Positions 45,600-57,269 of a stretch of DNA of 64,000 bases are shown here, piece after piece. The DNA lies in NCBI GenBank assembly GCA_015680685.1, contig MNCI01017900.1, positions 857,398 through 921,397 of the forward strand, read 5' to 3'. Made by a program: the position numbers and the translations under genes. The DNA is from Gnetum montanum (Eukaryota > Streptophyta > Gnetopsida > Gnetales > Gnetaceae). Position 1 is the stretch's first letter. The number at the start of each line of letters is the position of its first letter. The notes under the pieces are model-generated. The model worked only from the letters and a program-made list of their open reading frames with translations, ran no database searches and was not told where the DNA came from.

Positions 45600-48500
45600 T
45601 TCATTAGATTTCCAAGCTTTTTCTCCCAGCATTATAACCATAAAGAAGAGAGGCAATAGCAGCAAGAACCCGACCATAGAGAAGGTGGACGCAATAGCCC
45701 AGGGCATCTCCCATCTACCCATCCCTATTGTGATGTAAAGCTCACATGTTGCAACCCTGAGGTAGCCCTTTACTAGTTGTTTTGTTTATTTCCTAGTTGT
45801 TTTTTGACGTTTTCTTCAACTTGGAATAGGGCCATATTTATAGATCTAGGCTAGTTTGCTCAATAAATTTTAATTTTAAAAAATTCCCACCCTCAATTTC
45901 AATGTTTCTTATGTATATCTATCGTCTCTTAGTTATTTAAGTTTCATTTGATGTGATTTTAAATTAGGTTTTGCTATTTTATACTAGTTTTTTACCAATT
46001 TTGGCAAAAAATCAAGTATGATTATGCATTTTTTAAAGAAATTAGTTATGCATTATTAAAATATCTTTTCTTGTGTTATTAATGTTAGCTTTAAGGTTTC
46101 TGTTGGCTATAGTTTCATACAATTCAAACTTATAATGAATGAGTTATGGGCATTTTGGCTATGTTGTGTAGTTGTGATTTGTGCAATTTTAGTTTTTTAT
46201 ATAAGTTTAAGAATTTTTTATAAATAAAAAATAGTGATTTTAGATTTTTTATGGCCATGAATATGTAGTTCTTGATTTAAGCTTTCAAATGATGGTAAAA
46301 TCACTTCATTTGGAGCTTAAACAAAATTTTGATGAATTTTTTACCAACCTTGTGCAAAAGGGATTTTTCAGTGACAACTATGTTCATGTTAATTTGGTCA
46401 TGTTTTGTGTAAAAGTGGCTATGGAATTTTGGCTTTTCTAGTTATGGCTGTAATGTTCATGTTAATTTGGTCATGTTTTGTGTAAAAGTGGCTATGGAAT
46501 TTTGGCTTTTCTAGTTATGGCTATAATGTTCATGATTTCAAGATTCCTTCAGTGATGGAATCACTAAAATTAGAGTTAAAATGAATTTTTAACAAATTTT
46601 TTACTAAGGCTGCATAAACTAGGACTCATTTTGGTTGTATCAATTTTACCCCTTGGGGATAAGCAACGTTGGCACACTTAGAAATTTTTCTTGTCAACAT
46701 CCCATGCTCCTGGGGATGCTTAAGGATATTGAAAATACTATAAACTTGGTTTCATGGCTATAAAAAAATTTTTCTATCTTTAGTAATGTTTTTCCTAAGG
46801 TCATTTTATAGGTTTTAAGGCATTTTTGGTGTCAATGTTGTTTAGGACTAAGGAATATTTTGGTTTGTACATATAATGTTTTGGCTATAATGTCATAGGG
46901 TTATAAAGGTTGTAACACTTGTTTTTGAATTCCCCAATGAAATTTTAACCAACATCTTAAAGTTTTTTACAAGGGGTAATTTCACCCCTAACTAGGATGT
47001 TTGGTAAACTTTTTCAAGAAATTCTAAGTGTTGAGGTATGGTCTTAACAATGTGTTTTTTCCATGCAAGGCCTTGTTGAAGCCCATCCTGATCATGGTTA
47101 AGATGGTGGGCATTCTATGCTTCATCAACCAACATAAGGCTAACATCCCCCTCTTAGATTTAGCTCTTGAGCAAGGCTCACTATGGTTCTAGCTAAGGCC
47201 AAGGAAATTCCTTACCTACATCCTATAGAATTTCAATGTGATGATGTGGTCACACCTATCTATATATGTGACCAATGTCATAGTGGAGACCCTACTGCCT
47301 GGGTCTACCATACTAATCATCAGGTTTATAACTAACAATCTTGAAACCCAGGCAACAAGGAATTCAATGGTTTCTAGGAACACCATTGACACACATTACC
47401 TATCTAAGATCTTGAGCATGCTAGAGTATTCTTAGTATACTACTAATACTACTCTAACGATGGCACACAAAGTCTACATGTTATTTTAGAATCCACTTGG
47501 CACTGTGTACCACCTACAGGGCTAAGCTATTTATTATATAAGGTTTTGATGTTTTTGGGTTTTATTGGTTTAGTCCCCTTTCCTAACTTGTCTATTTTAT
47601 GAATCTCTTATAGGTACAGGGTCAATGATCAAGGCTTGATCAAGAATGATCAAACCTTAGTGGTGGCTCAAACCACATTAAGTGTATTTACCAAAGGCCC
47701 CAAGATCAAAACTATTGTGTATGATTAGTTAAGAAGTGGCTTTGATAAATACACTAATGATTTCAACCTTGTCCACAAGAAGTGTGTAGCTACCAAGATA
47801 GCACACAGCTGGTGGGTGGGCCCCAAGAACAATAGGGAGAAGACCATTGCCATTAAGACCTCCACAAAAGCCTCATTAAAAAAGAAGAAGAAAGATGAGA
47901 ATAAGAATGATTGGTTATGTTATGTCTAATATTGTTATGGCTACCTAGGTCTTAAGTGTTCTATGATCTTAACTTATGGTTTTAGTTTTTGGTTATATCT
48001 TGGTTTTCCTAGATGTGCCTATGTCAATGCTAAGTGTTTGTTGTTACCTTGTAGGACCTCCCACTTCTTCCAACATTACCTTATCAATTTTAGGATACCT
48101 TGAGGCTACCATCATCTTGAAATTTAGTGAGGTGGGACCAACATAGAAGTGGTTGAGGAGAAAAACACCCAGAAACATCCAAGTGAACATTGAGTGTGTG
48201 GGTTTACATGATGTTTTCATAACAACTATCCCTTCCATCCCTATCATAGAGATGCTAAACATAATTGACTCCTTCAATGAAAAAGCCAGATAGTTCATCA
48301 CTATAGTTTGAGGTGTGCCAGTCATAATACCTATCAATGAGGCTACCTTTTGTGACTTTTTTGGTGTTTTTGCTAACGGGATGAAAGTTGCCATCAAACT
48401 AGTGAAGGAATCATGCCATCGCAAGGAAGTTGAGGTGTGGTTAGGCATTAGCCATGGCCACTCTGAGCCTACCTTGGATGATTTTATGAACGTTGAAGCA

Positions 48501-50738
48501 AGGGAAGCTTATCCATTATTTAGATCTCATGCCTTCCCTAAACTATTTACAAAAGAAGGTGATTGATGTCACACAGGGGTGGACCTTTAAGAAGGTCCTA
48601 ACAAAGGATACTAGATTCAACTAGGCCTCTTCTTTGGCTATAGGGCTTCAAGAGAAGATCCTCAAACTCCACAAAGATACATCTACAATAATCCACATGC
48701 ATTATGCATTTTTTGTAGCTTATTTGAAGAGGTTCACGAAGTTCCTGGTGATGAGGAGGGGTGGACATTTTATAGCCCAAGACCCTGATCAACTCTCTAG
48801 ACCTTGGACAAAGCATGTTTATCCTACCATGTAGGCCCAAAATCCACCATAGGGCATGGGGAAGTTGTTGTATGTGACCACTAAGGGAGTTAGTGGTAGT
48901 TGGTGTGCTTCCCCTAATAGCACAAGGGAGGTACCTCTCACAGTGCTAGCCAACATCAAGAGGGCTCAAGAGTTATGCTTCGAGGTTGACAAGGTAGCTA
49001 ATTAAAAATTGAAATAACCTATAGAGGAAGCAGCACCAGCAATAACGTAACCCTCCGTAAAGAATCTCAAGTTAAGGATTAATAGGTCACATCAAGTAGT
49101 CACCAGTATGTCTTAACTATGTTTTGACTATTCTATGTTTTATGTCTAATGACTATATTTTTTTTTCATGTGTTAACATCTTTTATGTATAATGGTTATA
49201 GATAAGTGTCAAGACATGGTAGCCCAAGCTATCACTGCAGAGAAAGAGCAAAGGTATGCAACTACCGCAGTGAAGAAGGCATAATGGCATGCTACTACTG
49301 TAGCAACAAAGCAACAAAGATGTGTAGAGGAGGCACTCTTACAATAGCATGAGGCTAAAGGGTTAGTCAACATTGATCTATATGACCTAGATGCCTTGTT
49401 TAGTGATCCATTGCCAAGTGCATCCCTCATCATTATCCCTAAGGAGGAAGAGGAGGAGCCATGTATGAACATGCCTCAATGCTACTTGTTATATTCTATG
49501 GTTTTAAGTTTGGTTTGCACTCTAACCATTCAATGATTATTAAGCTTGTTGTAGTTCTTGAGCCATAGGAAAAGGCCTCTACACCAAAGTTGCACATGAA
49601 ACCATGGGTAGAGGTCCTAAACAAGATGGAGTTCTTGCATGCAGTGGTCAAGGACATCATCGATTGGCTGCAACAAGTTGCACCTGAGATCAGTAAGAAC
49701 TATGTTTCATTTTCCTTAGTCATTTTGCTATATTATAGAGGTATATTTGGTTGTAAATTATATTTATGGTTATGTGTTATTTACAATACCATTAGTAGTG
49801 TGGGATCCTAATCACGACATGGAGTTCTACTCCTTATCAAAGCTTTCATCCAATGTTCAAAATGTAGCCCTAAAGTTGTAAAAAATTGCTACTAATCTTG
49901 CAATTTCCTACATAAAAAATTCATGGGAGTTCCAAAGGTATAATGAATCCCTATGAAAGCAAGTTGTAACCTTAAAGGAGAAAACCAAGTAGTAGGTTGA
50001 GATGATCATGGATCTCTAAGATTACAAGGCCTTTGTGGAAGCCTAAGTGACCCGCTATTGGAACATCATCCACGACAAGGTGGCACTTTCTGAGGACATG
50101 GTAGAGCAAAAAATGCAAATGGATCTCATCTTTTGAAAATCCAAGGATTGGAAGGACTATTATTCCTAGGTCCTAGAATAGGATCAGACACAAAAGGATC
50201 ATAAGAGAGAATACAAGGTTGATCAAGAGGCATACCTTATGTGGGTCAAGGAGGAGATGACTAAACAATGTAATAGAGAGTTGTTCATCCAAGGGATTTA
50301 GACATAGAGTTCTTACCATCTCTTTGAATGCACTCTCATGGTGATTGAATCTCCTACTCCTCAAGTCAGTATGATTTCAAGTAAGACTTCTATAGCTACA
50401 ATATCACTGGACCCACTTGATCAGACTTAAGTGGACCCAACAAACATCCTCACATGTATTAATTTTGAAGATATTGGTTGGGCCAACATGAAGGAATTCT
50501 AAATCCTCCATAATTTGAATACTAGTCTTCAACATATACCTCCTAAGTTCATTGAACCAGATTCCCTATAAGTTTGATATATTCATATTTTTTCTTTTAA
50601 TTTTGTGGTGAAGTTATAGGTTTGTTGTTGGTTACTAACTGGTTTTATGCTGCTATATTTTAGGCACTAAAAGATGTTCGTAGCCCCAATGGTGAGGGTG
50701 ATGATAATCCACCACCTTCTCCTCCAGATCCCCCTTAG
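45600..50738 (+). pseudogene. Antisense multi-exon gene relic inside Tat element 2
   Basis: A plus-strand gene, opposite to the element. Exons I can support: 47614-47913, 48055-49105, 49202-49462, 49555-49692, about 49796-50571, and 50664-50738. They are separated by 90-140-bp AT-rich introns with GT...AG ends (GTTATG...TTGTAG; GTATGT...TTATAG; GTATGA...TTGTAG; GTAAGA...ATTAG; ...TTTTAG). Earlier exons are likely at 45600-45761 (basic, KKRGNSSKNPTIEKVDAIAQ) and 47070-47542. The protein has a globular part (VPVIIPINEATFCDFFGVFA, GWTFKKVLTKDTRFNW, YLKRFTKFLVMRRGGHFIAQ), then Glu/Lys/Gln-rich coiled-coil stretches (49202-50500), and a tail NGEGDDNPPPSPPDPP before TAG at 50736-50738. The layout (basic head, domain, coiled coil, Pro tail) parallels the U3 ORF at 19784-22562, but I cannot show homology. 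In-frame stops occur in most exons. Function unknown. Confidence 0.65.
46381..46526. repeat. Exact 73-bp tandem duplication
   Basis: 46381-46453 and 46454-46526 are the same 73 bp apart from one G/A difference near the end, so the duplication is young compared with its surroundings. It lies in the long intron or leader of the antisense gene relic. Confidence 0.9.
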
Positions 50739-51789
50739 CATGCCCTAGTTGTCCATGAGTTTTTGCTTATTGTTAATAGCATGATGTTTATGTTTGTTGA
50801 TGTTGATCGCTAATGTTAGCTAAAACTTTGTCATGGATGATTTTATAATTATTGTTTATTATTTTTTGAATACTTTTCCACACTATGTGGCTATGGCTAT
50901 GTCTTATTATAAACATTTTAAAGTTTAAGTTTTGGTTTTATTTTTACTCATAGTATTCTAGCATTTTAGTTTTATAATGGCTTTATGGTTTTAAGGTTTT
51001 AAGGTTATACACATTGTAAATGACTATGTTGTAGATGGCTACGTTGGCTATATTGGCTATAAGTGTTAAGAAAAGCTAGGCTAAGAGGTTATAAATGGCC
51101 ATAGGGTAGGGATTATTTGCCAGTTTTAGACCATGGTAGGCCATGTGATATTGTCAATTTTAGGCTGTGGCAGGCCATGCATTCAATGTTGCTAGTTTTA
51201 CACCATGGAGGGACTAGGTCGTAAGGAAAGATATGTTTTTGTTTGTTTTATGTTTTAATATTTTTATGGGTTTTCTAGTTTTAAATTTTTTATGAGTTGT
51301 TTCTATACTTATATCGTGCTAAAAAGGGAAAAAAAGAAATATAAAGGCTTTAATAAAATAAAATGCAAACAAAAGTAAATCCTTAGGCTACATGGGAAAA
51401 ATGTTAAAATAAAGCAAGTAAAAGGCGTAAACAGGTAATAATAAAATATAGGCTAACCAGCTATATATACACATGGTTAAATGTCACAGGGGTATAGGAT
51501 GGAAGGATCAATGATGTACCTTACTTGCGTAAATATTTCCTAATCTTTAAGATATTAGGAAACATGTACAGCCTATTTTGCATAAGTTTGTACTCCCCAT
51601 CTCCTTCACTGATGATGTTGAAAGGGAGCTCTTCCCATAGTGTGTCTCATGACCTATTGTTGTCATTTTTGACCTTTTCCACTCTCTTAGGTTGCTTAAC
51701 TTTGTGGCTGGGAGTTTCTTCCTAAAACTTAACTTCTAACCCCTACTTTATATCCACGTTGTTAATAGTCAAGGGAACTGAATTGTCAC
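50739..51789 (-). other. Spacer between antisense gene and protease, element 2
   Basis: AT-rich trailer of the antisense gene (to about 51110), then GGCCATG phrase repeats and a sequence alignable with 28140-28680 of element 1. No supported ORF. Confidence 0.5.
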
Positions 51790-52120
51790 CATGAATGATG
51801 GTTTTATCTCATTCGTAAGGAAAGTGAATTTCTTGGTGAATAGGTGAGGATATGACTCATAGTTGAGCAAACCAAGGTCTTTCCAAGATAAGGCTAAATC
51901 CTAGTATTTCCTCTACCACCAAGAAATCTGTGTTTGTGGGGAATTGCTCCCCTATCACAAAGTCTAAGGAGATAGACCATTTAACAGCAACCTATGATCC
52001 ATTAAAGAACTTGAGAGTGGATTTTTTTGTACATTGTATTTACTTTGTCAAGTCTAAATGTTCAACTATGGTGTATGAGATGACATTCGTTGTAACTCCA
52101 TCATCCACATGCACCTAATG
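51790..52120 (-). pseudogene. pol: Retropepsin-type protease of Tat element 2
   Basis: Minus strand: GVTTNVISYTIVEHLDLTK (the active-site strand, in the same place as VDDGVAINVIPF of element 1), FFNGS, SLDFVIGEQFPTNTDFLVV, then EEILGFSLILERPWFAQL. The ILGR-W strand reads ILERPW here. Stops interrupt at positions of Gln/Arg. Gag lies upstream (right) and the antisense gene and array separate it from RT. Confidence 0.75.
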
Positions 52121-53009
52121 CACCTTGTACTATCCCACCTAGATTGTGATGAAAAGATGGGCCTTGGTCACTTCACCATTTTGGGGACTAGTTTTATTTT
52201 TGCTATCACGAAATACCAATGATGTTAACTTTATCTCCTTAGGTGAAGAAGGCACCATCACCGCATATATGAATTCTTCGTTAGTAAGAATGTCCTTGCT
52301 AATAGGGATAAAAGTCAACATATTGACTAGTGTTTCACGATGTGTAGCAGAGGTCATGATCAAGTCATACAGGCTTAAGGTTAATTTTTTTTAAGAAACT
52401 ACTTAAGTTGCTCCATCGCACTTAGGAAGTTTTTGTTGTTGGCCATGGGCTTGTCACCCTAGTTATGCTTTAACTTCCTCCATGCACCCAAAATGCACAC
52501 TTCTATTTTGGGTTGTTGTGACTTTTCCTCTTTTCCTCTCCCTTGGTTCTTAGTTTCCTCCCATGGCTTACTTATCAAAGCAGCCTAGGTTGTAGAGGTC
52601 ATGGATACTAACAATATGGGAGTGGGCTTTGGTAGGCCCACTTCCTTCCATGCCTTAGCCTACTTGTCATCCTTATTGCTAGGTTTTTACTTAGGCTTCT
52701 TCCTCAACCTAGATGGGATATTTTGATTGTCATTATTAGTTTGTAAGGAAGAGGCTGTAGCATTAGCCACCATGAGGGGTCATTGTTTGGTGAGGCTTCT
52801 TATGGGGGCATTCACAATGGTATCCTCACAATAAAGAAGGATCTTGAGCTTGTGGAAGTTGAAGAGCTCCTTTTGTTACAAGGGGGTACCTGAATCATGA
52901 ATGCTTCCCTTGTAGGCCTCCAATTATCATCAACATTGAATGCTGATATAACATATGCACTATAATTGGCATTCAGTGGGTCTTTATACACTTTCGACTA
53001 GTTTTATGA
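52121..53009 (-). other. Gag-protease linker of Tat element 2
   Basis: Low-complexity, Pro/Lys-rich when translated on the minus strand, aligning with 29020-29760. No domain recognised. Confidence 0.5.
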
Positions 53010-55049
53010 TCAGACAATGTTATAAGAATCTAGGACCAACTCTCCCCTATTTATCATCTTTTTTAGGTCATCCTTTAATGCAAGGAAAAAATCAATGTCA
53101 TGACCAAGCAATTGATGGTAGTAACAAAAGTGGTCAAGCCTAAAATATTTAGGTACATGAGGATCATATTTTGTTGCTTGAGTGGGATATTTGACTATCT
53201 CACATAGCCTTTCATGCTTTTTACAAGCATTTTTAATCATTTATTTGAATTTTATACACCCACTCTTTAATAGTTGATCTAAGAGCTTAGATGGCTTCAA
53301 AGCCAATCTAGTATATTTTGTCTTGTCCTTTCATGCAAGGTTAGGCCTAGATGAGGTCAATGTAGTGATCCTAGAGGTTGATGGCTAGTTGTTTTGGTTG
53401 TTAGCAGGGGCTTTGGGTGGATTGGCTTTGGCCTCTAGTTAGTTGTTTTGATTTCCTTGGCCACAGCTACCACCACCACATTATTTTGCTTACTTCTCTC
53501 CTTGTTCCTCCATGTGTGTTGGTTTTTGAATGCCATGTAAGCAAGGTTGTGGCTAGCATCCATAGCATCCTCTATGTTCTTAATCTAGGAGAATGCTTGA
53601 TTGAGTGATCATGGGTCAAGGTAGTACAACTTGGACTTGGTGAAATCATTAAACACTCCCTTGAATATAGCCAAAATATGGATTTCAACTATAGGTTTTG
53701 ATATCTCATTAAGCAAACCATTCCATCATTGGATGAACTTCTGCACCACTTCAAGTGGTCCTTACTTAACCTTCATGAATTGGTTAAGTGTGGTGTCAAG
53801 CTTCAAGTTGTAGTTGAAGTGGTTAATGAATTATGATATGAGGTCTTCTAGAGAGGATATAGATTCTCTAGGTAAGGCATAGTACTAGTCAAGTGCTTTC
53901 TGTATAAGAAACATAGTGAATATCCTTATGATGATGTGCGACCATGGTTGCAACAACAAACACTCAAATCAAAAGGTTATGAGGTGACCATTGGGATCAC
54001 CTTCACCATTGTATTTCATGAACTATGGGATAGGAACACCTAGAGGAAGCATCAAAGGTGGGACCATAGGACTAATGGGATCATCTTGGTAAAAGTCCAT
54101 AACCTTAATGGTTTGATATGCATATGCTTTAAGCCTATTCAATTCCTCCATCAGGTCCTAGATCATCTAGAATGTCTAATTTAGTCCTTGGGATGTCCTT
54201 GTCGATTGTGGTGATTGTACAAATGGTTGCAGTGTTTTCTAAGAGGCCTATGTCCTCACTATTGGTTGTGGCACAAAGGGAAGAGTTTGTGTTATTATAG
54301 TGCTCAGTAGGCCAAACAAAGAAAATGACGCTTATACCAATATTTGGGACACAAATAGAATAAAGGGGATGTGTGATCCCTATGTTGCTTAAGGGTCCTT
54401 GGTAGATCCTACCTAAGTGGTTAGAGGATTGGTGGTGATGACCACCATCAATGACTATCATACTAACCTAGGTTAGGTGGCAAATGACATGGAAAAGTGA
54501 AATGTGGTAGACTGTGGCGTCAACTATGTTTGGTACATAACTATGATGGAAGTAGGTCCGAACATGGTTGGGTAAACAACAGTAGAGGATGGTGGCATTT
54601 GTTCCATGAATGAGACAAAGGAAGTGGAGGTAGGCTCAATGGCCATGGGGATTCCTTATTGAAACAGCCCACCTAGGATGTTTTCATGCTTGGAGTCTAC
54701 CTCGGACTCATGATCCTCCTCTTACTACTCCTCTAAGCTAGCCTTCTTATCTTTCTCATCCATCTCGATCAATTGGGATAGGATGCATGCATAGGTATCA
54801 ATGAGGGGTATTTGGTCATATGAGAAAGGGATATATTCCTTTCCATTGTGATGTATAAGTTCATACTCCCTCTTGGATTCTACTTCCATTCAAGGAATCT
54901 ACATGCTCGCCTAGATCTTGGTGCAAATAAAGTTGTACTAACCTTCATTTATCATTGTGAACCTAGGAATTTGTCCCCTAAGTCACAAGGATTGCCTACA
55001 CTCAACCACGGTGGGATCTTTAGGGTAATACAACCTCTTGGCCAGACAT
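53010..55049 (-). pseudogene. gag: Gag of Tat element 2
   Basis: Starts at ATG 55049-55047 (MSGQEVVLP, then DPTVVECRQSL). The N-terminal region has LIHHNGKEYIPFSYDQIPLI and an acidic stretch (54600-54800). The capsid domain (53530-54060) reads IPFMKYNGEGDP-like text, then IFTMFLIQKALD, YYALPRESISSLEDLIS, FINHFNYNLKLDTTLNQFM, PLEVVQKFIQ and FKGVFNDFTKSKLYYLDP, the order of retrotransposon gag domains. The zinc motif at 53040-53130, HFCYYHQLLGHDIDFFLALK followed by DDLKKMINRGEL, keeps the Tat pattern with the last Cys changed to Phe. Stops are frequent. It holds the empty site for the solo LTR of element 1 near 53743. Confidence 0.85.
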
Positions 55050-55751
55050 GTTGTCAGTGAAGTTGAAGGGCAACTTGGTTGACTATTGGAATGACATGAT
55101 GAAAAAGTGCTAAAAATGGCCTAACAAGGTTATAAAAAGTTGAATAAAAGATTGAATTCTAGCAAGTGGAATATATTAAAGGTTGAAAAAGGTAAAAACA
55201 ACCAAAAACATATGACTAGATATAAATAGCAAGTGGTTGTACAAAGAATGTATACCCCTTTACTAAAAATGGCAAATGGTGGATATCAAACCCCAACCAC
55301 ACTGAAATGGTCACTCCACCAATGCTAAGAAATTAAATGAAAAAGAAAAGACAAAAGATGGGAAGATCTCACACCTTTCTTGGCAACATTGGGGAGAGGG
55401 GGTTTACTTTTGGCAAGTTGAATTTTTCTACTAAAAAGAAGTAGAAATGGGTTTTGGGAATGTTATCAACATTGAGAAGGAAAATTCTAGTGGAAAAAAA
55501 GGGGAATGGTTTCAGCAAGGCACCAATGCTAGCTTTGGACTTCAAATTCATAGTAGGTATTGTGAAAATCTAAAACCCAAATACTTGCAACTTCCACACT
55601 AAAGTTTTTGTTATAGGGGTATGAGAGGCAACATTGGTTTTTGTAAAGATTCAAAGGATTTTTGTTTAAAAAATTACAAATTTTGAGAAAGCAAGAAATT
55701 TTAGCAATGGAGAAAATAGGTTTGGATGTAAAAATTAGATAGAGGCCCTCC
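55050..55751 (-). other. Leader between 5' LTR and gag, element 2
   Basis: Non-coding, with CCCTCCTTCTAG at 55746-55757 as in element 1, marking the primer-site end. Primer tRNA not assigned. Confidence 0.6.
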
Positions 55752-57269
55752 TTCTAGTGCTAGAAAACTATAGCAACTGAAAATCTTAGTTGTTAGAGAA
55801 ACTGAGAAATTCCTAGTGTGATAGCCTTAACCCTAGATCCCAAGGGCCTCCACAAAAAAAATAGGATCTAAGGTGCCCTAGATGGTCTAATAGATCACCC
55901 AGGGACTTAAGAAGGATAAAACGCGGTAATCAAATGTAAAATGTGAAATGCAAGTCTGAAAGATAAATATACTGAAATGAAACAAATGCAAAAACTTGCA
56001 CACAAATAAAACTACAAACTTTATTTTAACAAAAATAAAGGAGGTATAGAAAATGTGTACAAGATGGCCCATAGCAGCAAGGGGTTCACTTCTATGGGGG
56101 TTCCAAGTTTTTTGAAACTGTAATGATCAACTTCACGATTTGAGGGTTTTTCCACTCTCGATGCCTTCGAAGCTTCACTACTACCACATCAAATTTACAA
56201 CATTGTTTGTGCAAGGGGATGAGAGATGTGAGGGATTTTGACTAGACAAGTGAGCAACATTGGAAATTTTTGTTTCCAAGTGCACATCATTGGCACAAAA
56301 ATCTCATAGATCTCACAAGGGGGTAAAGGGATAACAATGGCTGCAAGGTGGTTCCATGCTAGGGATTCAAGAACCTCTATATTTACAAGTGTGCAAGAGC
56401 TCTTGAATGCAAAAAATGGCTAAAAATTATAATGTCTAGAACCTCTATATCATGTTGTAGCTTGGTTTATATAGGGTTTGGGCCATAAATTTGTTGCAAA
56501 TTGTGCTTAATTGGTGCTACAAATTCTAACTTGATTGCTGCAAATTTTGGCTATGTGCAAGTGTTGTGGGTGTTCAAATCTAGGGGGTCACTATGTATGA
56601 TAAGTGTTTTACCCCCATAGCCATTCCATTTACTAAAAATGGTAAATGGGAATTTTACCCACACTAACCTTGTTCACCCATGCTAGGCCTTCCAACTACA
56701 ACACTGAAGTGTAGGGTCAAAGTTGGAGTTGACGAAGTGCTAAAATCTTGGCCATGCTTGAGCAATGCTAAGGGGAAGGTGCAATGCTGGGGGGATGAAA
56801 AATCAATGATGGGAGGATGAAAAATCAATGCTAGGGGGGGAAGGTTGTACCCTTTCCCTCCTCCCCTCCCCCCACCCCCCCTATGCATGGTTGATATCAT
56901 ACCCCTCAACACTAGGGGTAGGTAGGCCACATCCCTAGTAGGTGGGTTATACCCTCCAATGGATATCTCCAGCATGGAAAATGTCATATCCCCCATAAAA
57001 CCCATCAAAATGCCAATTTTGGCATCCCAAAAGGCATTTTTCACCTACTCCCCCCTTCCCCAAGCTCAAATATAATCATTACATGGATTTTTTTCACTTG
57101 GGGGATAAGGCTTTGATCACTTATGAGGCATTTTCAGCCCCCAAAAGTATAAAGTATGTGAGATTACACCTCCTAGGTTTCAATCTTCAAATTTACAATG
57201 AATTTTAGCCTTAGGTTTCATGGGATGGGGATTAAAAAGGCTACAACATGCAATTTTGGTGGTGTTACA
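55752..57269 (-). repeat. 5' LTR of Tat element 2
   Basis: Ends GGTGGTGTTACA at 57269 (TGTAACACCACC in sense), followed by the duplication TCTTG. It matches 36258-37712. TATA at 56464-56476. At 56832-56880 a G-run and purine tract is followed by a C/T tract, and could fold back on itself. Confidence 0.85.
56464..56476 (-). promoter_or_regulatory. TATA box of Tat element 2 5' LTR
   Basis: Minus strand CCCTATATAAACC; transcription of the element would start near 56435. Confidence 0.65.

Larger units (their letters stand above)
36258..57269 (-). mobile_element. Tat-type Ty3/gypsy retrotransposon, element 2 (21.0 kb)
   Basis: Minus-strand element with both LTRs and all pol domains: 3' LTR 36258-37712, untranslated region, integrase/RNase H/RT 38744-41480, linker to 41830, palindrome array 42500-45180, an antisense intron-containing gene relic (about 45.6-50.74 kb), protease 51790-52120, gag 53010-55049, leader, 5' LTR 55752-57269. 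The 21-kb size is in the range of Ogre elements. It lies in a LINE ORF1-like relic and has an imperfect 5-bp duplication. Every domain carries stops. Confidence 0.85.

Noticed and set aside
48044-48448. 134-codon minus-strand ORF
   Set aside because: It is the complement of exon 48055-49105 of the plus-strand gene relic, whose frame shows the better coding pattern and lies between splice sites.
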